Shown: positions 1 through 12,300 of the stretch, piece after piece
Position numbering within the stretch: position 1 is the stretch's first letter
Layout: each line of letters begins with the position of its first letter
Assembly (NCBI RefSeq): GCF_047511655.1
Contig: NC_133400.1
Span: 1,059,001 to 1,123,000 of the forward strand
From: Castor canadensis
Taxonomy: Eukaryota > Chordata > Mammalia > Rodentia > Castoridae
Direction of reading: 5' to 3'
DNA length: 64,000 nucleotides
The notes under the pieces: generated by a model
The model's input: only the letters and a program-made list of their open reading frames with translations
Told to the model about the DNA's origin: nothing
Database searches by the model: none
Translations under genes and position numbers: made by a program

Positions 1-1557
1 TCCCGCTGCTCTTCATGTCACTGGTGCGCTCTGTGGTCGGTGTTGTCAACCAGCCCATCGATGTCACTGTCACCCTCAAGCTGGGAGGCTATGAGGTAAG
101 CAGCTGCCAGCCCTCTGTTCACCTGGCACAGCAGGCTGTGCCCCCTGTCCTGCTCCTGTCCCATGGACCCTGTGCAGAGCTCTGTGCACCAGCTCATGTT
201 TGCCTTGTCCCTAGCCTCTGTTCACCATGAGTGCCCAGCAGCCGTCCATTGTGCCCTTCACGCCCCAGGCCTATGAGGAGCTCTCTCGGCAGTTTGATCC
301 CTACCCGGTGAGTGCCCCCCCTCTCACCCCCCCCTCCCCCCGCCACTGCGTTCAGCTGATGGGAAGAGGTGGCCTGGCAGGGTGGGGGTGGCCAGCTGTG
401 CAAAGTGAGTGTGCCCCGCAACAGCTGGCCATGCAGTTCATCAGCCAGTACAGCCCTGAGGACATCGTCACGGCACAGATTGAGGGCAGCTCTGGGGCAC
501 TGTGGCGCATCAGCCCCCCAAGCCGGGCTCAGATGAAGCGGGAACTGTACAATGGCACAGCTGACATCACTCTGCGCTTCACCTGGAACTTCCAGAGGTG
601 GGTCCTGAGTCTGGAGGGCCTGGGGGCCTAAGCTTGCAGTGGGTCACACCATGTCTACCCTCAGGGACCTGGCCAAGGGCGGCACTGTGGAATACACCAA
701 TGAAAAGCACACCCTGGAGTTGGCCCCCAACAGTACCGAGCGGAGGCAGCTGGCCCGCCTACTCGAGGGCACGTCGGACGAGTCAGTGTGAGTGGGGGCT
801 CTGGTGGGATGGACAGTGTGCAGAAGAGCTGGGATGGCCCTGACACAACGGCTCTGCCCACAGGGTCATTCCCAATCTCTTCCCCAAGTACATCCGTGCC
901 CCCAATGGGCCAGAAGCCAACCCTGTGAAGCAGCTGCAGCCCAGTGAGTACGGGGGTGAGGGATGCTGGGACACAGCCTCAGCCCTGGGATGGGATGGTG
1001 GCCCATGGCTCCAACTGTCCCAACTCTGACCCAGACGAGGAAGCCGACTACCTTGGCGTGCGTGTCCAGTTGCGGAGGGAGCAAGTGGGTGCAGGGGCCT
1101 CGGGCTTCCTGGAGTGGTGGGTCATTGAACTGCAGGACTGCAGTGCTGACTGCAATCTGCTGCCCATGGTCATCTTCAGCGACAAGGTCAGCCCACCCAG
1201 CCTCGGCTTCCTGGCTGGCTATGGGTGAGTAAGGGGACGAGGGGCCTCCTGCAGCTCTGGGTGGGTGCTGGCCAACAGCCCCAGGCCTCACCCTTCCCTC
1301 CTGGCAGGATCATGGGGCTGTATGTGTCCATCGTGCTGGTCATAGGCAAATTTGTGCGAGGCTTCTTCAGTGAGATCTCACACTCCATCATGTTTGAGGA
1401 GCTGCCCTGTGTGGACCGTGTCCTGAAACTGTGTCAGGACATCTTCCTGGTGCGGGAGACACGTGAGCTGGAGCTGGAGGAAGAGCTATATGCCAAGCTC
1501 ATCTTCCTGTACCGCTCACCTGAGACCATGATCAAGTGGACGCGTGAGAAGGAGTAG
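1..1557 (+). CDS. PIEZO1: PIEZO1, C-terminal 333 codons (5' part lies outside the window)
   Basis: This is the 3' end of the mechanosensitive cation channel PIEZO1, a plasma-membrane homotrimer that opens under membrane tension. Seven exons are visible: 1-95 (partial), 215-307, 425-597, 665-787, 864-943, 1035-1224 and 1308-1557. All introns are GT-AG and phases agree. The joined frame gives 333 residues that align almost residue for residue with my recollection of the human C-terminus (about 2189-2521). The first exons encode the extracellular cap domain. The last exon encodes the pore-lining inner helix (start of exon 7, GIMGLYVSIVLVIGKF) and the cytoplasmic C-terminal domain ending MIKWTREKE. 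The Arg codon at 1357-1359 (FVRGFF) corresponds to human R2456, a known hereditary xerocytosis position, and is conserved. The gene is convergent with CTU2. The identification is secure; only the missing 5' part limits it. Confidence 0.98.
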
Positions 1558-1815
1558 GCGCCCTGTGCCTGGGCACCGGGAATGAAGGAGCCACCCAGGG
1601 GCAGCAATCCTCAGGCCAGGGCACCGCTGTCCAAGGCCACCAGCTGTGATATATCTTCCCTGGCCCATCTGAGCCCTGATGCTGCTGTCAGAAGGACCTA
1701 TCACCCCATGGGCCCAGTGTAGCCCAGGGATGGCCACACTGGGCCTGGGGGTGCAGCCCTGCCTTCCCCACATGTACTGTAGAGTTTTCTAATTAAAAAT
1801 GTTTTTATTTATACA
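1558..1815 (+). terminator. PIEZO1: PIEZO1 3' UTR and poly(A) signal
   Basis: The 3' UTR is short, about 250 bases. The hexamer ATTAAA at 1792-1797 is the common variant signal, and it is followed by a T-rich stretch. Cleavage is expected near 1810-1820, inside the terminal exon region of the opposing CTU2 gene. Confidence 0.75.
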
Positions 1816-1887
1816 AATGGCCAGCCATAGGCTTGTCTCATCCTTGCCGTCACAGCTCTGTCACACTGCCTGGTGTACCCTTGAGGT
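1804..1887 (-). terminator. CTU2: CTU2 3' UTR and poly(A) signal
   Basis: On the minus strand the canonical AATAAA is read at 1809-1804, only about 80 bases after the CTU2 stop codon. Cleavage is expected near 1780-1795. This lies beyond the opposing PIEZO1 hexamer at 1792-1797, so the two mature mRNAs probably overlap by a few tens of bases. Confidence 0.75.
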
Positions 1888-4800
1888 TCAGCTCTGCACA
1901 GTGTCTGCCTCATTGTCACTGTCCTCGATCAGGTACTCCTGAATCTCCTGCATGACCCAGGCCCTGCAGCGGGGAGGAGGGGGAGTGCACAGTGGGAACC
2001 AGCCCTGAGGGACCCCCCCAGAAGGAGCTCCCAGAAGAGCAGGCACCAGTACCTCTGGCTGCGGAGCTGGGCCTCGGCCAGGATGTAGGGGGGCAGTGTG
2101 TCCGGGGAGGGCTGCAAGAGAAGCCAATGTTGGGTGAGGGGCTTGAACCTGGCCATGCCCACTGCTGCAAGGAGGGAAGTCTCACAGGTCTAGGGTGGCC
2201 ATCCACTCACCAGGTCCTTCATGGTCACCCGGCAGCCATAGCACAACTGCTCGCTGACAGAGGCAGAGGGGTCCTCTCTGTGGAAGCAGAGCTGGATCTG
2301 TGCCTGGTCTCACAGGCACAGTGAGAGGAGGAACAAGACAGGGTCTCACCTCCTACAAGCTACCCTGCAGCAGCTCTGGTCCTGGCCCTTGTCTGCAGTG
2401 CAGCAAGACGGGATGGCCATCCCAGCCTCAGTCTGTGACGTCTGTGAGAGACGCAAGGAGGTCTGAGCCCCAAAGGCTGTGGCACTGTCTGTAAGCAGAG
2501 AGGGGCTGAGGAGAGCCTGAGGTTGCTGAACCCCAACACCCACTTCCCTGGTTTGCCCACTCCCACCCAGTACCCCAAGAAGACCTGCACAAACCATTGG
2601 TGTCGATGTCCAGCGCACACATGCAGAGGAGGCAGTGGGGACCTGAGAGGCTAGCGGCACAGCCCTCCCTGGGGGCTTTGACCAGCTTCTCACTTGTCCT
2701 GTGGGCAGGTGGGGACAGGTCACAAGTACACAGGAGACTATGCTACTTCCTGAGCCCTGGCCCAAGCTCGGGGAATGGCTTAGCAGCCCAACCTGTACAT
2801 ACACACCTGTACACAGTGCTGACTGTGGAGGGGAACTGGGTCTGCAGCCTGAGGATGAAGGCCTCCATCAGCCGGTGGATGCTGGCCTTTTCAGGGGCCT
2901 AAGCACATTTGGATGGGGACTGAGAGGTCCTAGAGCTGGTTGGTGCTGTAGGCTTCACACACCAGCCCCTTGAAGCCCCACTGCTGGGGCTGTGGAACTT
3001 TTACAGTGTGCTGACAAGGTCATCTCACCACCCCATTACCTCTGGATGGCTAGGGCTAGCTATGCCCCTTGGAGACCCTAGAGGACACAGCTACTGGCCC
3101 CATACAAGACAGGATAGCAGGTGTTGAGGCCAGAGGACTCAACACAGGACTGGAGGGTTAGTGTTTGTGTAGACCCAGTTTGGGTCCCTGACCAGTTATG
3201 TCTGTTGGCCAGTTATGACCCTGTGTTGAGGGGAGGCCACCCCAGCCTGGCCCATGTAGCTCACACTGGTGGGCCCACCTTGGTGTCAACAGCTGGCGTG
3301 AAGACTGAAGGGACAGCAAACAGGCGGTTGTAGAAGGCCACCTCCTTCAGTGTGTGGTCCCTCATGGGCCGTACTATCACCACATCCCCATGCCGCTCAT
3401 CTGAGAAGCCCTGGGGGTTGGAGGCTGTGTGGCTGACGTCCTAGCTGCCCACGCCCCCATGTCCCAGCTGGAGTAGGTCCCAGGCCCCTCCTCCATGTGG
3501 AGCCCCAGGACCCACAGATGCTTTCAAGTGAAGGCAGCCAAAGGGAAGACTGGGAGAGGCACCCAGCCCATGTACCGTATCCCAGGCGAGGAAGGCCCCT
3601 CTCCCCAGGGCCAGGTTGGTCATGAGCTTGATGGCTAGGCGGGTGCAGCTGTCCCCGGTCATCACCTTGGAGTAGCCATGAATTCGGGCCACGTGCAGAA
3701 TCAGGTGGGTCCTATAACAAGAGGCAGTATTTCAGGGGCCGCGGCAGAGGTCCCATAGGCTGAGGTGGGACCTGGGGGGTGGGCTCACCGCAGGGTCTGC
3801 AAAAGCTCCTCCTTGGCAGTCAGCGTCTTTGCGGAGTCAAATAATCTGGATAGGGCCTCCGTCTGGGAGGCTGTGGGGAACTCAGCTGGGCCCAGAGGAG
3901 CCTGAGTTTGGGGCAGGTCCAGCTGCTCCTCTCCTTGAGCTGGGCTGATGTTGCTGTCAGCCCCTAGATTGTGCTGCTGCTGCAGGAAGCTGTCCACGGC
4001 CGCCTTGTAGGCCCCCTTGGCCCCGGATGACTCCCGGGCAGAGCAGCGCAGCACTGATGGTGTCAGGTTGAATACCTGCCAGGGTGCAGGAAAGGGCACT
4101 GAGTCCAAGGCCTATACTAGGGAAACTGAGTGTCAGGGCAGGAGGCCCATGGGCTGGCCCCAACAAGCAAGCATGTGGTTCTCACAGTCATCCCCAGAGG
4201 TCACCTCCAAGGCTGTTTCCCAGGGCAGGCCTACCCACCTCCTCTAAGGCAACCACATGCCATGGGAAGCCAACAGTTTGAAGGATCAGCTTCACCTCAG
4301 CGAGGGTCTTGGCTCTGTCCTCTGGGCTTTGGCCGCAGGCTGCTCCCTCTGCAAAACCGGTAGAAAGGAGGCTAAGGGCTTGCATAGGAGAAGCCTGAGA
4401 TGGAGCAGGCTTAGGGGCCAAGTCCTCACAGACAAATCCCACAAGGCCATGCTTTGCACCAGGGCCATTTAAGGCAGGTGCCAGTCTTTTCCTCTGGGGA
4501 GGGGGCCATTTTCAGATATGGCACAGGTTCCCCCTTGTGGCTAGAGATGCCACTAAGAACTGAACTTGCCACCACTGAACTTGTGTTTCTCAGCCTGGGA
4601 TGCCAAGACAGGACAGAGCAGACACTCCTGCCCCCCACACTTTGGGACAGTCTGAGACTCCAGAATAGTGGTGCTCTCTGATGCTAGAACCATCCCCACC
4701 AGGGCCTCAATGTGGGGACAACACAGCCCTCTGGGCAGGCCTTCCAAAAGGAGGATCAATAGGGCTGTCACTAAGTAGTTAGAGCCTGCGAGACACATAC

Positions 4801-7800
4801 CATCAACAAAGATGACTCCAGGCACAAAGCGCAGTTTTTTGGCAGAATCCTGACTCAGGCCCTAGAAGGAGAAGTGTTGGGGACTTAGACCCCAGTTTTA
4901 AGCCACAGGGCACTTTCCAGCTGAGACCATTTCTCTGGATTTAAGATCCTCCTGGAAGTGAACAAAGCTGTTCAGACTTGAGAGCCAGCAGACCCTGTGA
5001 ATAAGGCTGACCTTAAAGGCAGGCCATGGGTCTGAGACCCCCTACACACACAGTAAAACATGAAACCTCAGAACCTACCAGTCTGTCCCTGATGCCCCAG
5101 CAACCTGAGGTAAGCACCAAGGCCACTGTACCTCCTGCTGGGCATCTTGGACCCCTCAGAAAGAGTTCTTATATATAAGAACAGAGGTGACGACTGCTGG
5201 GGAGGGTCAGCAGGGCTCAAGAAGAACCATGCTGGGCACTGGACGAATGGTCTCACAGTGGGAACTTATTTCACCTCTACGCAAGAGGGTTAGAGGACCC
5301 CTGGGAGAGAACCGACCATAGCAATGTTCTGCAGGCTGCCCTCCCTGGGCACTGCCCTATGCCAGGCTCAGCCTGGACCACTGACACCCATCCCCAAGAC
5401 CACAGCCTCCTCACCAGCCCTTCAGTCTGCACCCTCACAGGAAGTACTGTGGGAGTATGCGTGTCCACCCCTATGCCAAGGCCCCTCTCTCAGAAACGTC
5501 ACACACCTTTGCAGTCTCCTGGGTCTATGGCTTGAGCTCCCACTCTATCTGCCCCTCCCTGCACATGCTGCCCTCTCTGCCTAGACCACTTCTCCTGGCA
5601 AACACTTCCCACCTCTCACAAGACTTACTTGGGTAAGCTGCAACATCGTGGTGATGCAGGTTGGGAGATGGGCAGAGCTAAACTGGGGTACAGCTGGGTA
5701 CCTGACACAGCTTCTGGTTTGTGCACCTACTATACACATGAGCTTGCAGGCACATCCACTTGAAGCCTTGAAGGTTTAATGCAGCAGGCCTAGCTGTGCA
5801 GAAATGGCTTAAGCACTCACTAAATACAGGGACCTACACCCCTCCTAAAACTAAACACACCTGCTAGCTGTCCCACCAGGGAGTATGCTGTTCTCTTTAG
5901 TGTCCACCAGTCTACGGCCATACCACCCTGAACATACCTAATCTCGTTTAGTGTCCACCAAGAGCCCTTCAGTGTTGGTTGAGAAGGGAAGTCCCCCCAC
6001 CCAACTCAACCCAGTAGTTTGGGCCTGGGGGGTGGTGTAGACGCACCTCAAGGACTTGCCAGACCATGGAGCTGGATGAAGGACCCCCAGACCATGCCAA
6101 GAGCACCTGGGAGAGATGAAACATCAGCAAAGGCACACAGCTTCAACACACATGGGTCTATCCCAGCCCATGGACAGCCTGACACTAAGTCCACCCTCAA
6201 AGCCCAGGGATGGCAGGCCAGCTGTGGTGAGGACAGGCCATCTGCAGGAGGGACATGAGGGACTGAACACTGAGCCCCAGGGCCAATCTACCTTCTCTCC
6301 AGGAAAGATGAGGCGGTTCTTTCCCAGCATGGCTCTGAATTTGTGCACATAGAGGGCCTTGAAGCAATCCCTGTAACACAGATGCCAAGGAAGGCTGTTG
6401 TAAGCCTGCCAGCTGGGAGCAGCCCAAGGTCCCATTGGGCTGTAGCATCCTTCTCTTAGTAACGCCCAACCTTAGAGGCAGCATCTTCACATGGAGGCTC
6501 TGCCAGAGCCTGATGAAAGGCTAGGTGGAGGGGCTCTCCAAGATGCAGCTCCCAGGGGTACCAGGGTTCACAGGGACACACCCAGGCCCCAGTGCGTGTG
6601 AGCAGCACAGGACATGGAATCTGTAACTAATGCCCTGTAAGTACTCAGAAGAGCTGACTGGTGAAAAGGGTGGACTCAGGCCAGTGCAGGGTGAGGCAAC
6701 CCTTGACCCCCACAAGAAAACCTACTAATGGGCTGCTTCCAAGACCTTCACAGGCAGAAGTACCACCTCTCTGGGGTGAAAAGGGGGGAAGCACTAAGCA
6801 GGCCACAGAGAAGGTCCAGCATCCTGGGCATGCAGGCTTGTCTACCCAAGGCTGTAGTGCACCAGGCCTCCCTGGGCAGAAATGGCCTTAGAATTTCACC
6901 AAAGGCAGGGGCCTAGGCCCCTGAAACCCACAGAATCAACTGGGGTCTGGGAAGCTGCATACTTAATAAATGTTCTCACTGACTCTTGAGTCACTAGGTC
7001 AGACACCGTCAGCCTGTGTGATTAGAATTTGTAGGAGTGAAGCCCAGAATCTCCACTTTAAAAGCTCTCCCGGGAGGTAAGAGTATAGCTCAGGATGCAC
7101 AAGGCCCTGAGTTCAACACCACACATACAAAAAAAAAAGCCCTCCTGATAGGCAGTCAGAGTAGAGGGCAGTGCCCAGAACAAAGGGAGAGCATTGGTGT
7201 CATGAGGGGCTGCCCTACACCTGAGCTGCACCAGTCTCTTCTTTGTTCTCATGAAGCATATCCAGTGTCCACAGAAATCCCTCCCAACACTGAACAGACA
7301 CTGTGTACAAGGGGCCAACTGTCCCCACCCCATGGTTTCTTCACAGAGAGTAAAGCAGGTCAATATTTGAAGGCCCAATGGTGGGCCCAGGAGCTCCAGG
7401 GGGCCAGTGAGTGCCAATGCCTGGATGTGGGAAGTGACTCCCCAGGAAGCAGCTTGGGGTGTGGCAAGTCGACCATAAGGTTGCTGACTGAGGGCAAGGA
7501 GAACCTGAGAGATTCCCTGCTCCCCAGCTTGGATTCAAGCATGGCAGGCTCAAAGGAGGCATAGTCTGCGGTCCTGAAACCATGCCCTCTACCATGATCC
7601 AGGCAAGACACCATTTTCTACACTTGCCTGCCCTGCATCATCAGACTTGTCAAAGCCTCCACCTGGAGAGTGGCTTCCCGCCTTCATTGGGACCATGAAA
7701 GCATGGGAGGGGGAAGTTCTGGGTCTGAGAAGGGGCCCTGATGGCCTCGAGCTGCTGCAATATGTACTGTCTGAATTCCCAAGCACATCAGAGCAGTCCT

Positions 7801-9168
7801 CTCATTTTCAGATGCTCTTGGTAGTTAAAGCAGCACCTGCCTTGCCCAAGTTATATTTCCTGGTAACACACACATCTTCTTCCAATCTACTGGGCTCCAA
7901 AAGATGGTCAGTGGCAAGAAAGTTTTGAAAAATCAATCACAGACCCTCTATTCCAATGGTTTCTTTGCAGTAAGGGTAGAGAGCAGAGCCTGATACTCCT
8001 GGGGACCACCTTAAAAATGTGAGATCATCACTCACTCAACAAACACAGACTATGCTCCACTAGGACTTAGGAGGTTAAAATGAAAGAGACCTGGTCTTGC
8101 CTTTGGGGAGCTATGTGTCTAGTGAAAAGGGCTAAGAATTAAAATGACCATATTGCAAAGGAAAGAAGACAGAGCCACAAGAGTTACAGATATCATGCAC
8201 CCTCCCCCTGGCCCCTCTCCAAATAATCTCTTGATCCCAGCCAAAGGCCCTCCTAAACCTGGAAGAAGACTAGAGCTCTCTTCCAAGCCTCTATACTCGC
8301 AGATAAAATGGGCAACTTCTTCCCAGAGCACCTGCCCAAGATCCCAGGACTCTCTGACCTCCCTCAGATGTGTTCCGGCTGTCCCCATATATCCACTTTC
8401 CTACACCTTGCCCCAGTCTAGACATCCCACCCCATAAGCTCTCCCCATGAATTCCCCCAAAGTCTTTCCTGGCACCTGACCATAGCTAGATCTAGGAGAT
8501 TGCTACCTAGGTTTCCCACCTCCACTGCAACAGGGCTCCTGGAAGCAACATGAGAAACAGGCACAAAGTAACCGTACTTTCAAAAGGAAGAAATAAAGCC
8601 TCTGAAAGTGAGGCCTCACCTGCAGAAGGCATCTCCCGCTCGGATGACCACCACTGGCGGGCCTTCCTTGCACTTCACGCACTTCTGCTCACGACTTTGC
8701 AGAATCCGGAGGAGAGAACAAGAACACAGATGACATGTCCCCTCACCTCAGAGAGCTTGGAGGAGACACTGTCGTGGTTTACACCCCGAGCGGGGCCAGA
8801 GGGAGACACCGGTACACGCAAGAACCAGGGCTTGTGTTCTGTACTAGCTACCGACTAAAGACCAAGGCCGGGGGCTGGAGGGTGGATGGAGAACTGTGTG
8901 GCCTGGAAATGCGGCCTAGGGGAAACTGAAGGCCACTCTTGATCTCTGAGTAGAGGACAGACCTTGTTCTGTGTGCCACGGGCAGCGACAAGACAGTAAG
9001 GCCAGGTCCCCAGGGGCTGCGCGAACCAGCTGGGGGCTCGCGCCGCCTCGCGGGACCGCGGGCGATGCTCAGCCGGCTCGGGACCGGCGCGGGTTCTTAC
9101 CCAGGTCTTGGGGTGGACGGAGGCTCCCCCGGCGCCGGACCAGCGTAGTCCTCGCCCACCTCGCACAT
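1888..9168 (-). CDS. CTU2: CTU2, cytosolic tRNA 2-thiolation subunit 2 (15 exons, 514 aa)
   Basis: CTU2 partners CTU1 in the cytosol and uses sulfur carried by URM1 to 2-thiolate wobble uridine 34 of tRNA Lys, Glu and Gln. Exons in coding order: 9168-9101, 8694-8620, 6370-6292, 6106-6047, 4861-4801, 4348-4239, 4075-3789, 3711-3576, 3410-3279, 2898-2807, 2698-2595, 2488-2350, 2277-2211, 2111-2053, 1963-1888. They sum to 1545 nt in one frame, against 515 aa recalled for human. Visible motifs are an N-terminal CxxC pair (C28/C31 and C47/C50), a PP-loop-like LAWSGGPSSSS at about 77-87, and C-terminal CxxC pairs at C389/C392 and C460/C463. The PP-loop lacks the SGGxDS aspartate, as expected for the non-catalytic partner. 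The exon 2488-2350 segment is the least conserved. The start codon is the first ATG of the CpG-island exon, and the protein begins MCEVGEDY as in orthologs. Confidence 0.96.
7075..7138 (+). mobile_element. ID-like SINE fragment in CTU2 intron 2
   Basis: A plus-oriented tRNA-like piece (GTATAGCTCAGGATGCACAA, then GGCCCTGAGTTCAACACC) with an A10 tail. It is missing part of its middle. Confidence 0.7.
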
Positions 9169-9366
9169 CGCTGCGCGGGAGCTGTGGCCGAGGTAAACTG
9201 CGGGCGCGGCTTGATGACGTTTACGAAGGCGCAGTGGTCGTGACGTAAGGCGGGGCGGGGCAATGGCTGGTGACGTCACCGAGACGCCGTCGCGGCGGTG
9301 ACGTGCGGGCCGGGCCGGCCAGGACAGGGGGCGGCGGCGGCGGCGGCGGCGGCGGCCTGGCCAGGG
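9169..9366. promoter_or_regulatory. Bidirectional CpG-island promoter of CTU2 (-) and RNF166 (+)
   Basis: Only 198 bases separate the two start codons, and the sequence is GC- and CpG-rich with no TATA box. Four TGACGT motifs occur within 90 bases: 9215-9220, 9241-9246, the full palindrome TGACGTCA at 9271-9278, and 9299-9304. These are CREB/ATF recognition sequences. A GC box (GGGGCGGGG) lies near 9251-9260. The CpG island extends into both first exons, roughly 9030-9560. Head-to-head CTU2/RNF166 arrangement is also known in human. Confidence 0.85.
9330..9357 (+). repeat. (GGC)8 triplet repeat in RNF166 5' leader
   Basis: About eight uninterrupted GGC/GCG units sit about 10 bases before the RNF166 start codon. 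In the frame of the RNF166 protein they read as a run of nine alanines. Confidence 0.9.
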
Positions 9367-12300
9367 ATGGCGATGTTCCGCAGCCTGGTGGCCTCGGCTC
9401 AACAGCGGCAGCCGCCAGCCGGGCCCGCGGGTGGCGACAGCGGCCTGGAGGCGCAGTACAGCTGTCCTATCTGCCTGGAAGTCTACCACCGGCCCGTGGC
9501 CATCGGCAGCTGCGGCCACACGTGAGCGCGCCCGCCGGGAGCCCGCGGGAGGTGGGGGGGTAATTGTCCAGGCTGGGGACCAGGCCTGCGGCCGCCCGGC
9601 GCAACCCACAGGCGGAGACGCAGGCGCCGGCCGTGCCCTCTGCGCTGCGCGTCCGTGGCCCAGCCCCTGCCCGCCGGCCGGGCGCGCAGTCCACCACCCT
9701 GGGCACGGGGACGACCTGCATCCTATCCTGGTCCCCCGCGCGCTAACGGCCGCGGCACGCCTGGGTGCTCAGAGGGCAGCAGACGCGACCGCTGCACCAA
9801 GCGAGGGGAGTTCGTTCTTGTCCAGACTGGGCGGGCAGTTGTAAATAAATGACTTGTGGCTTTTGCTGTCAACTCTCTCTCCACCCGATGTCTGCTCGTT
9901 TTAACTACAGAGGAAAGAGTTCCCTAAGTTAGGGGAGGGACTTGATTGCAGCCTGTGGGGTTTTGATTTGAAGGAGGACTTGGGTCACAGTGAACAATGA
10001 GCAGCCAGGTAGGCGGGCCCGCAAGCACCCTGCTGGGGTTTCCATCTGAGCTAGAGCCCCCAGCCTGCTCCTCCACGGTGTTTCAGAAACAGAAACTTGA
10101 GGATATGAGGATCCTCCAAAAGAAGATCTGTGCTCAAGCCTTCCAGAGCTCCAGCCTGGTAGGGAGGGAACCAAGTCAGAATGTCTGCCCCATGACCTCT
10201 AAGTTGCTGCACAATACAGGTCTTGGGGAGATTAGCTGGGCGGGACAGGACAGGACGACAGGACAGCAGGAAGGCTTCCCAGTAGTTGGCCACACTGCAA
10301 AGGAGATGGGGTTCTCACTTCAAGGATTTGGGGTTGGGTAGTGTGCACCCAGGCTGCTAGGAGGGAGGCCCTGGAACATTTTGCAAACAAAGCCAGCTGC
10401 CTTTGGAGGCTCCTGATGCAGAGGGAGCTGGAACTGCTGGGTGGGCGGGTGCCTGCTAGTCATCAGGGAGGTGGCAGGGCCTTCGTCTGCATCCAGAGCT
10501 GCCTTCACTTTCCCTGCCCCCAGTGTCAGGCGGCACAGGCGCCTGCTCACACTGGAGAGCACGGCTGACTTATAAGGTGCTGCTCCTACTCCGTTGCACT
10601 CTGTGGTGACACTTTGATGGACAGCCTCTGATCTTGTGAGCACACACTAGTGGGTGTCTCAAGGCATGTTCTGCATCTTCTAGTCCGTTACTGAGGGCTG
10701 TGAGGTTTGTCTGGAACAGTGGTCCCCTTTGCACCGACTCCTTCACCCTGACCCAGGCCCTCACAGTTTTGGTTTCCTAGCCTACAAAGAAGTCTTTTCT
10801 TAAAATGTGGCACGCATGACAGGATGCAGGTCTCCATGGGATGAAAATCCTCTTTTAGTTTTCTTTTTTGTTTGTTTGTTTGTTTTTGGCAGTACTGGAG
10901 TTTGCTAGGTAGGCGCTCTACCACTTGAGCCATACCCCAGCCCTGTAAAGCCTCTTTCCTGTAAGCTTGTCTCATTGCTGCTCCTACAAGAGCCATTTAT
11001 ATAGATTCTGCCTTGGAAAGATTTTTCTTCCTGCTTTCACTTCTGATTTCATTTCTCTGGTTGTTCTTGTCTGCCTCTCACTTCCTCCCTCTGTCCCTCT
11101 GTTGGGTGTAACTAAGGCATGTGAACAAAGAGTACAAAGTTTAAGGCCTCTTGTGTCACCTTTAAGAAGTTCACTGATGCTCTGAGTCTTCTCCCTCCGT
11201 GAGCCACCTAAGCAGAAACAGTTTCCTTCCTGAGGGCTGGTTTTCTTTTGCTGAAAGGAACCCTGCATGGGGTGGGTGTCACTGCTTCAGTACCCAGACA
11301 AGAGGAGGAAGTGAAGGGAGGGCTTCAGAGGTGCAGGAACAGGCAGAAGAAGGTCATCAGTAACACTGTGTGGAGGAGCTCAAGAGGCCCCACAGAAGCT
11401 GTAGTTTGTCACACTCAAGGACCAGCTCCAGATGTGAGCCACATCTGAATCCAGAAGCAGGTACAGGTGGGCCAGGATACATACAATTTTGAGACTTCCC
11501 AGAAAGCCTATGCAAGGCAAATTCCACTGGTCAGGACAGCTGCAGGTCTTGCTTGAGAGGACTGGCCTGCTAGCCTTGTGGATGTTCAAACATTGGCCTG
11601 TCCAGGAGCCTGGGGTAGGAGTGACACATCAGTAGTGCCCTGTGACCTGGAGTCTATCCTCAGCAGTTCTGAGTGCCTGGGGAAGAGCCGATCCCACACT
11701 CACTGCCATCAGCCAAGAAGCTGCTCAACACCAAGCCCTGTGCAGACTTCCTGTGGAAGAAGCAGGCACTGCTCACCCTTGCTGGCTTTTAGCAGGCAAT
11801 GGTGGCAGTCACTGGAAACTAGGCCGAGAGCTGGGCCTCCCCACATGGATGCTTCATCCTGCCTCCTGCTCCTGAGGGACCAGGACTTGGGGACAGTCAC
11901 CCTGCAGGCAAGCCAGGTTCCTTCTTGAACCTTCCCTGCATCCTGCAGGGGAGTAAAAGGTGCCCTTCCTTGAGACCTCCACCAGCATCTTGAGAGACCT
12001 GCTCTTCCCAGCTCGGCATGAGACCTTCTTCCTTTTGCCCAGTGAAGTGGCCAAGCTTTGCTTGTGTGGCCTTGCCCTGTGCAATTTTAATAGCTTTATT
12101 GAGATAGAACTCAGGGCCTCACAATTTGTTCATTTAAAGTATAGAATCCAGTGGTTTCTTGTGAGTTTACAGTTTTACAACCATCAGCACAATATAGCAC
12201 ATTCACCACTCCAAAAAGAAGCCCAATACCCATTCTCCTCCCCACAGCCCTCAGCAGCCACTAATCAGCTGTGTCTGTAGATTAGTCTTTGTATTCTACC

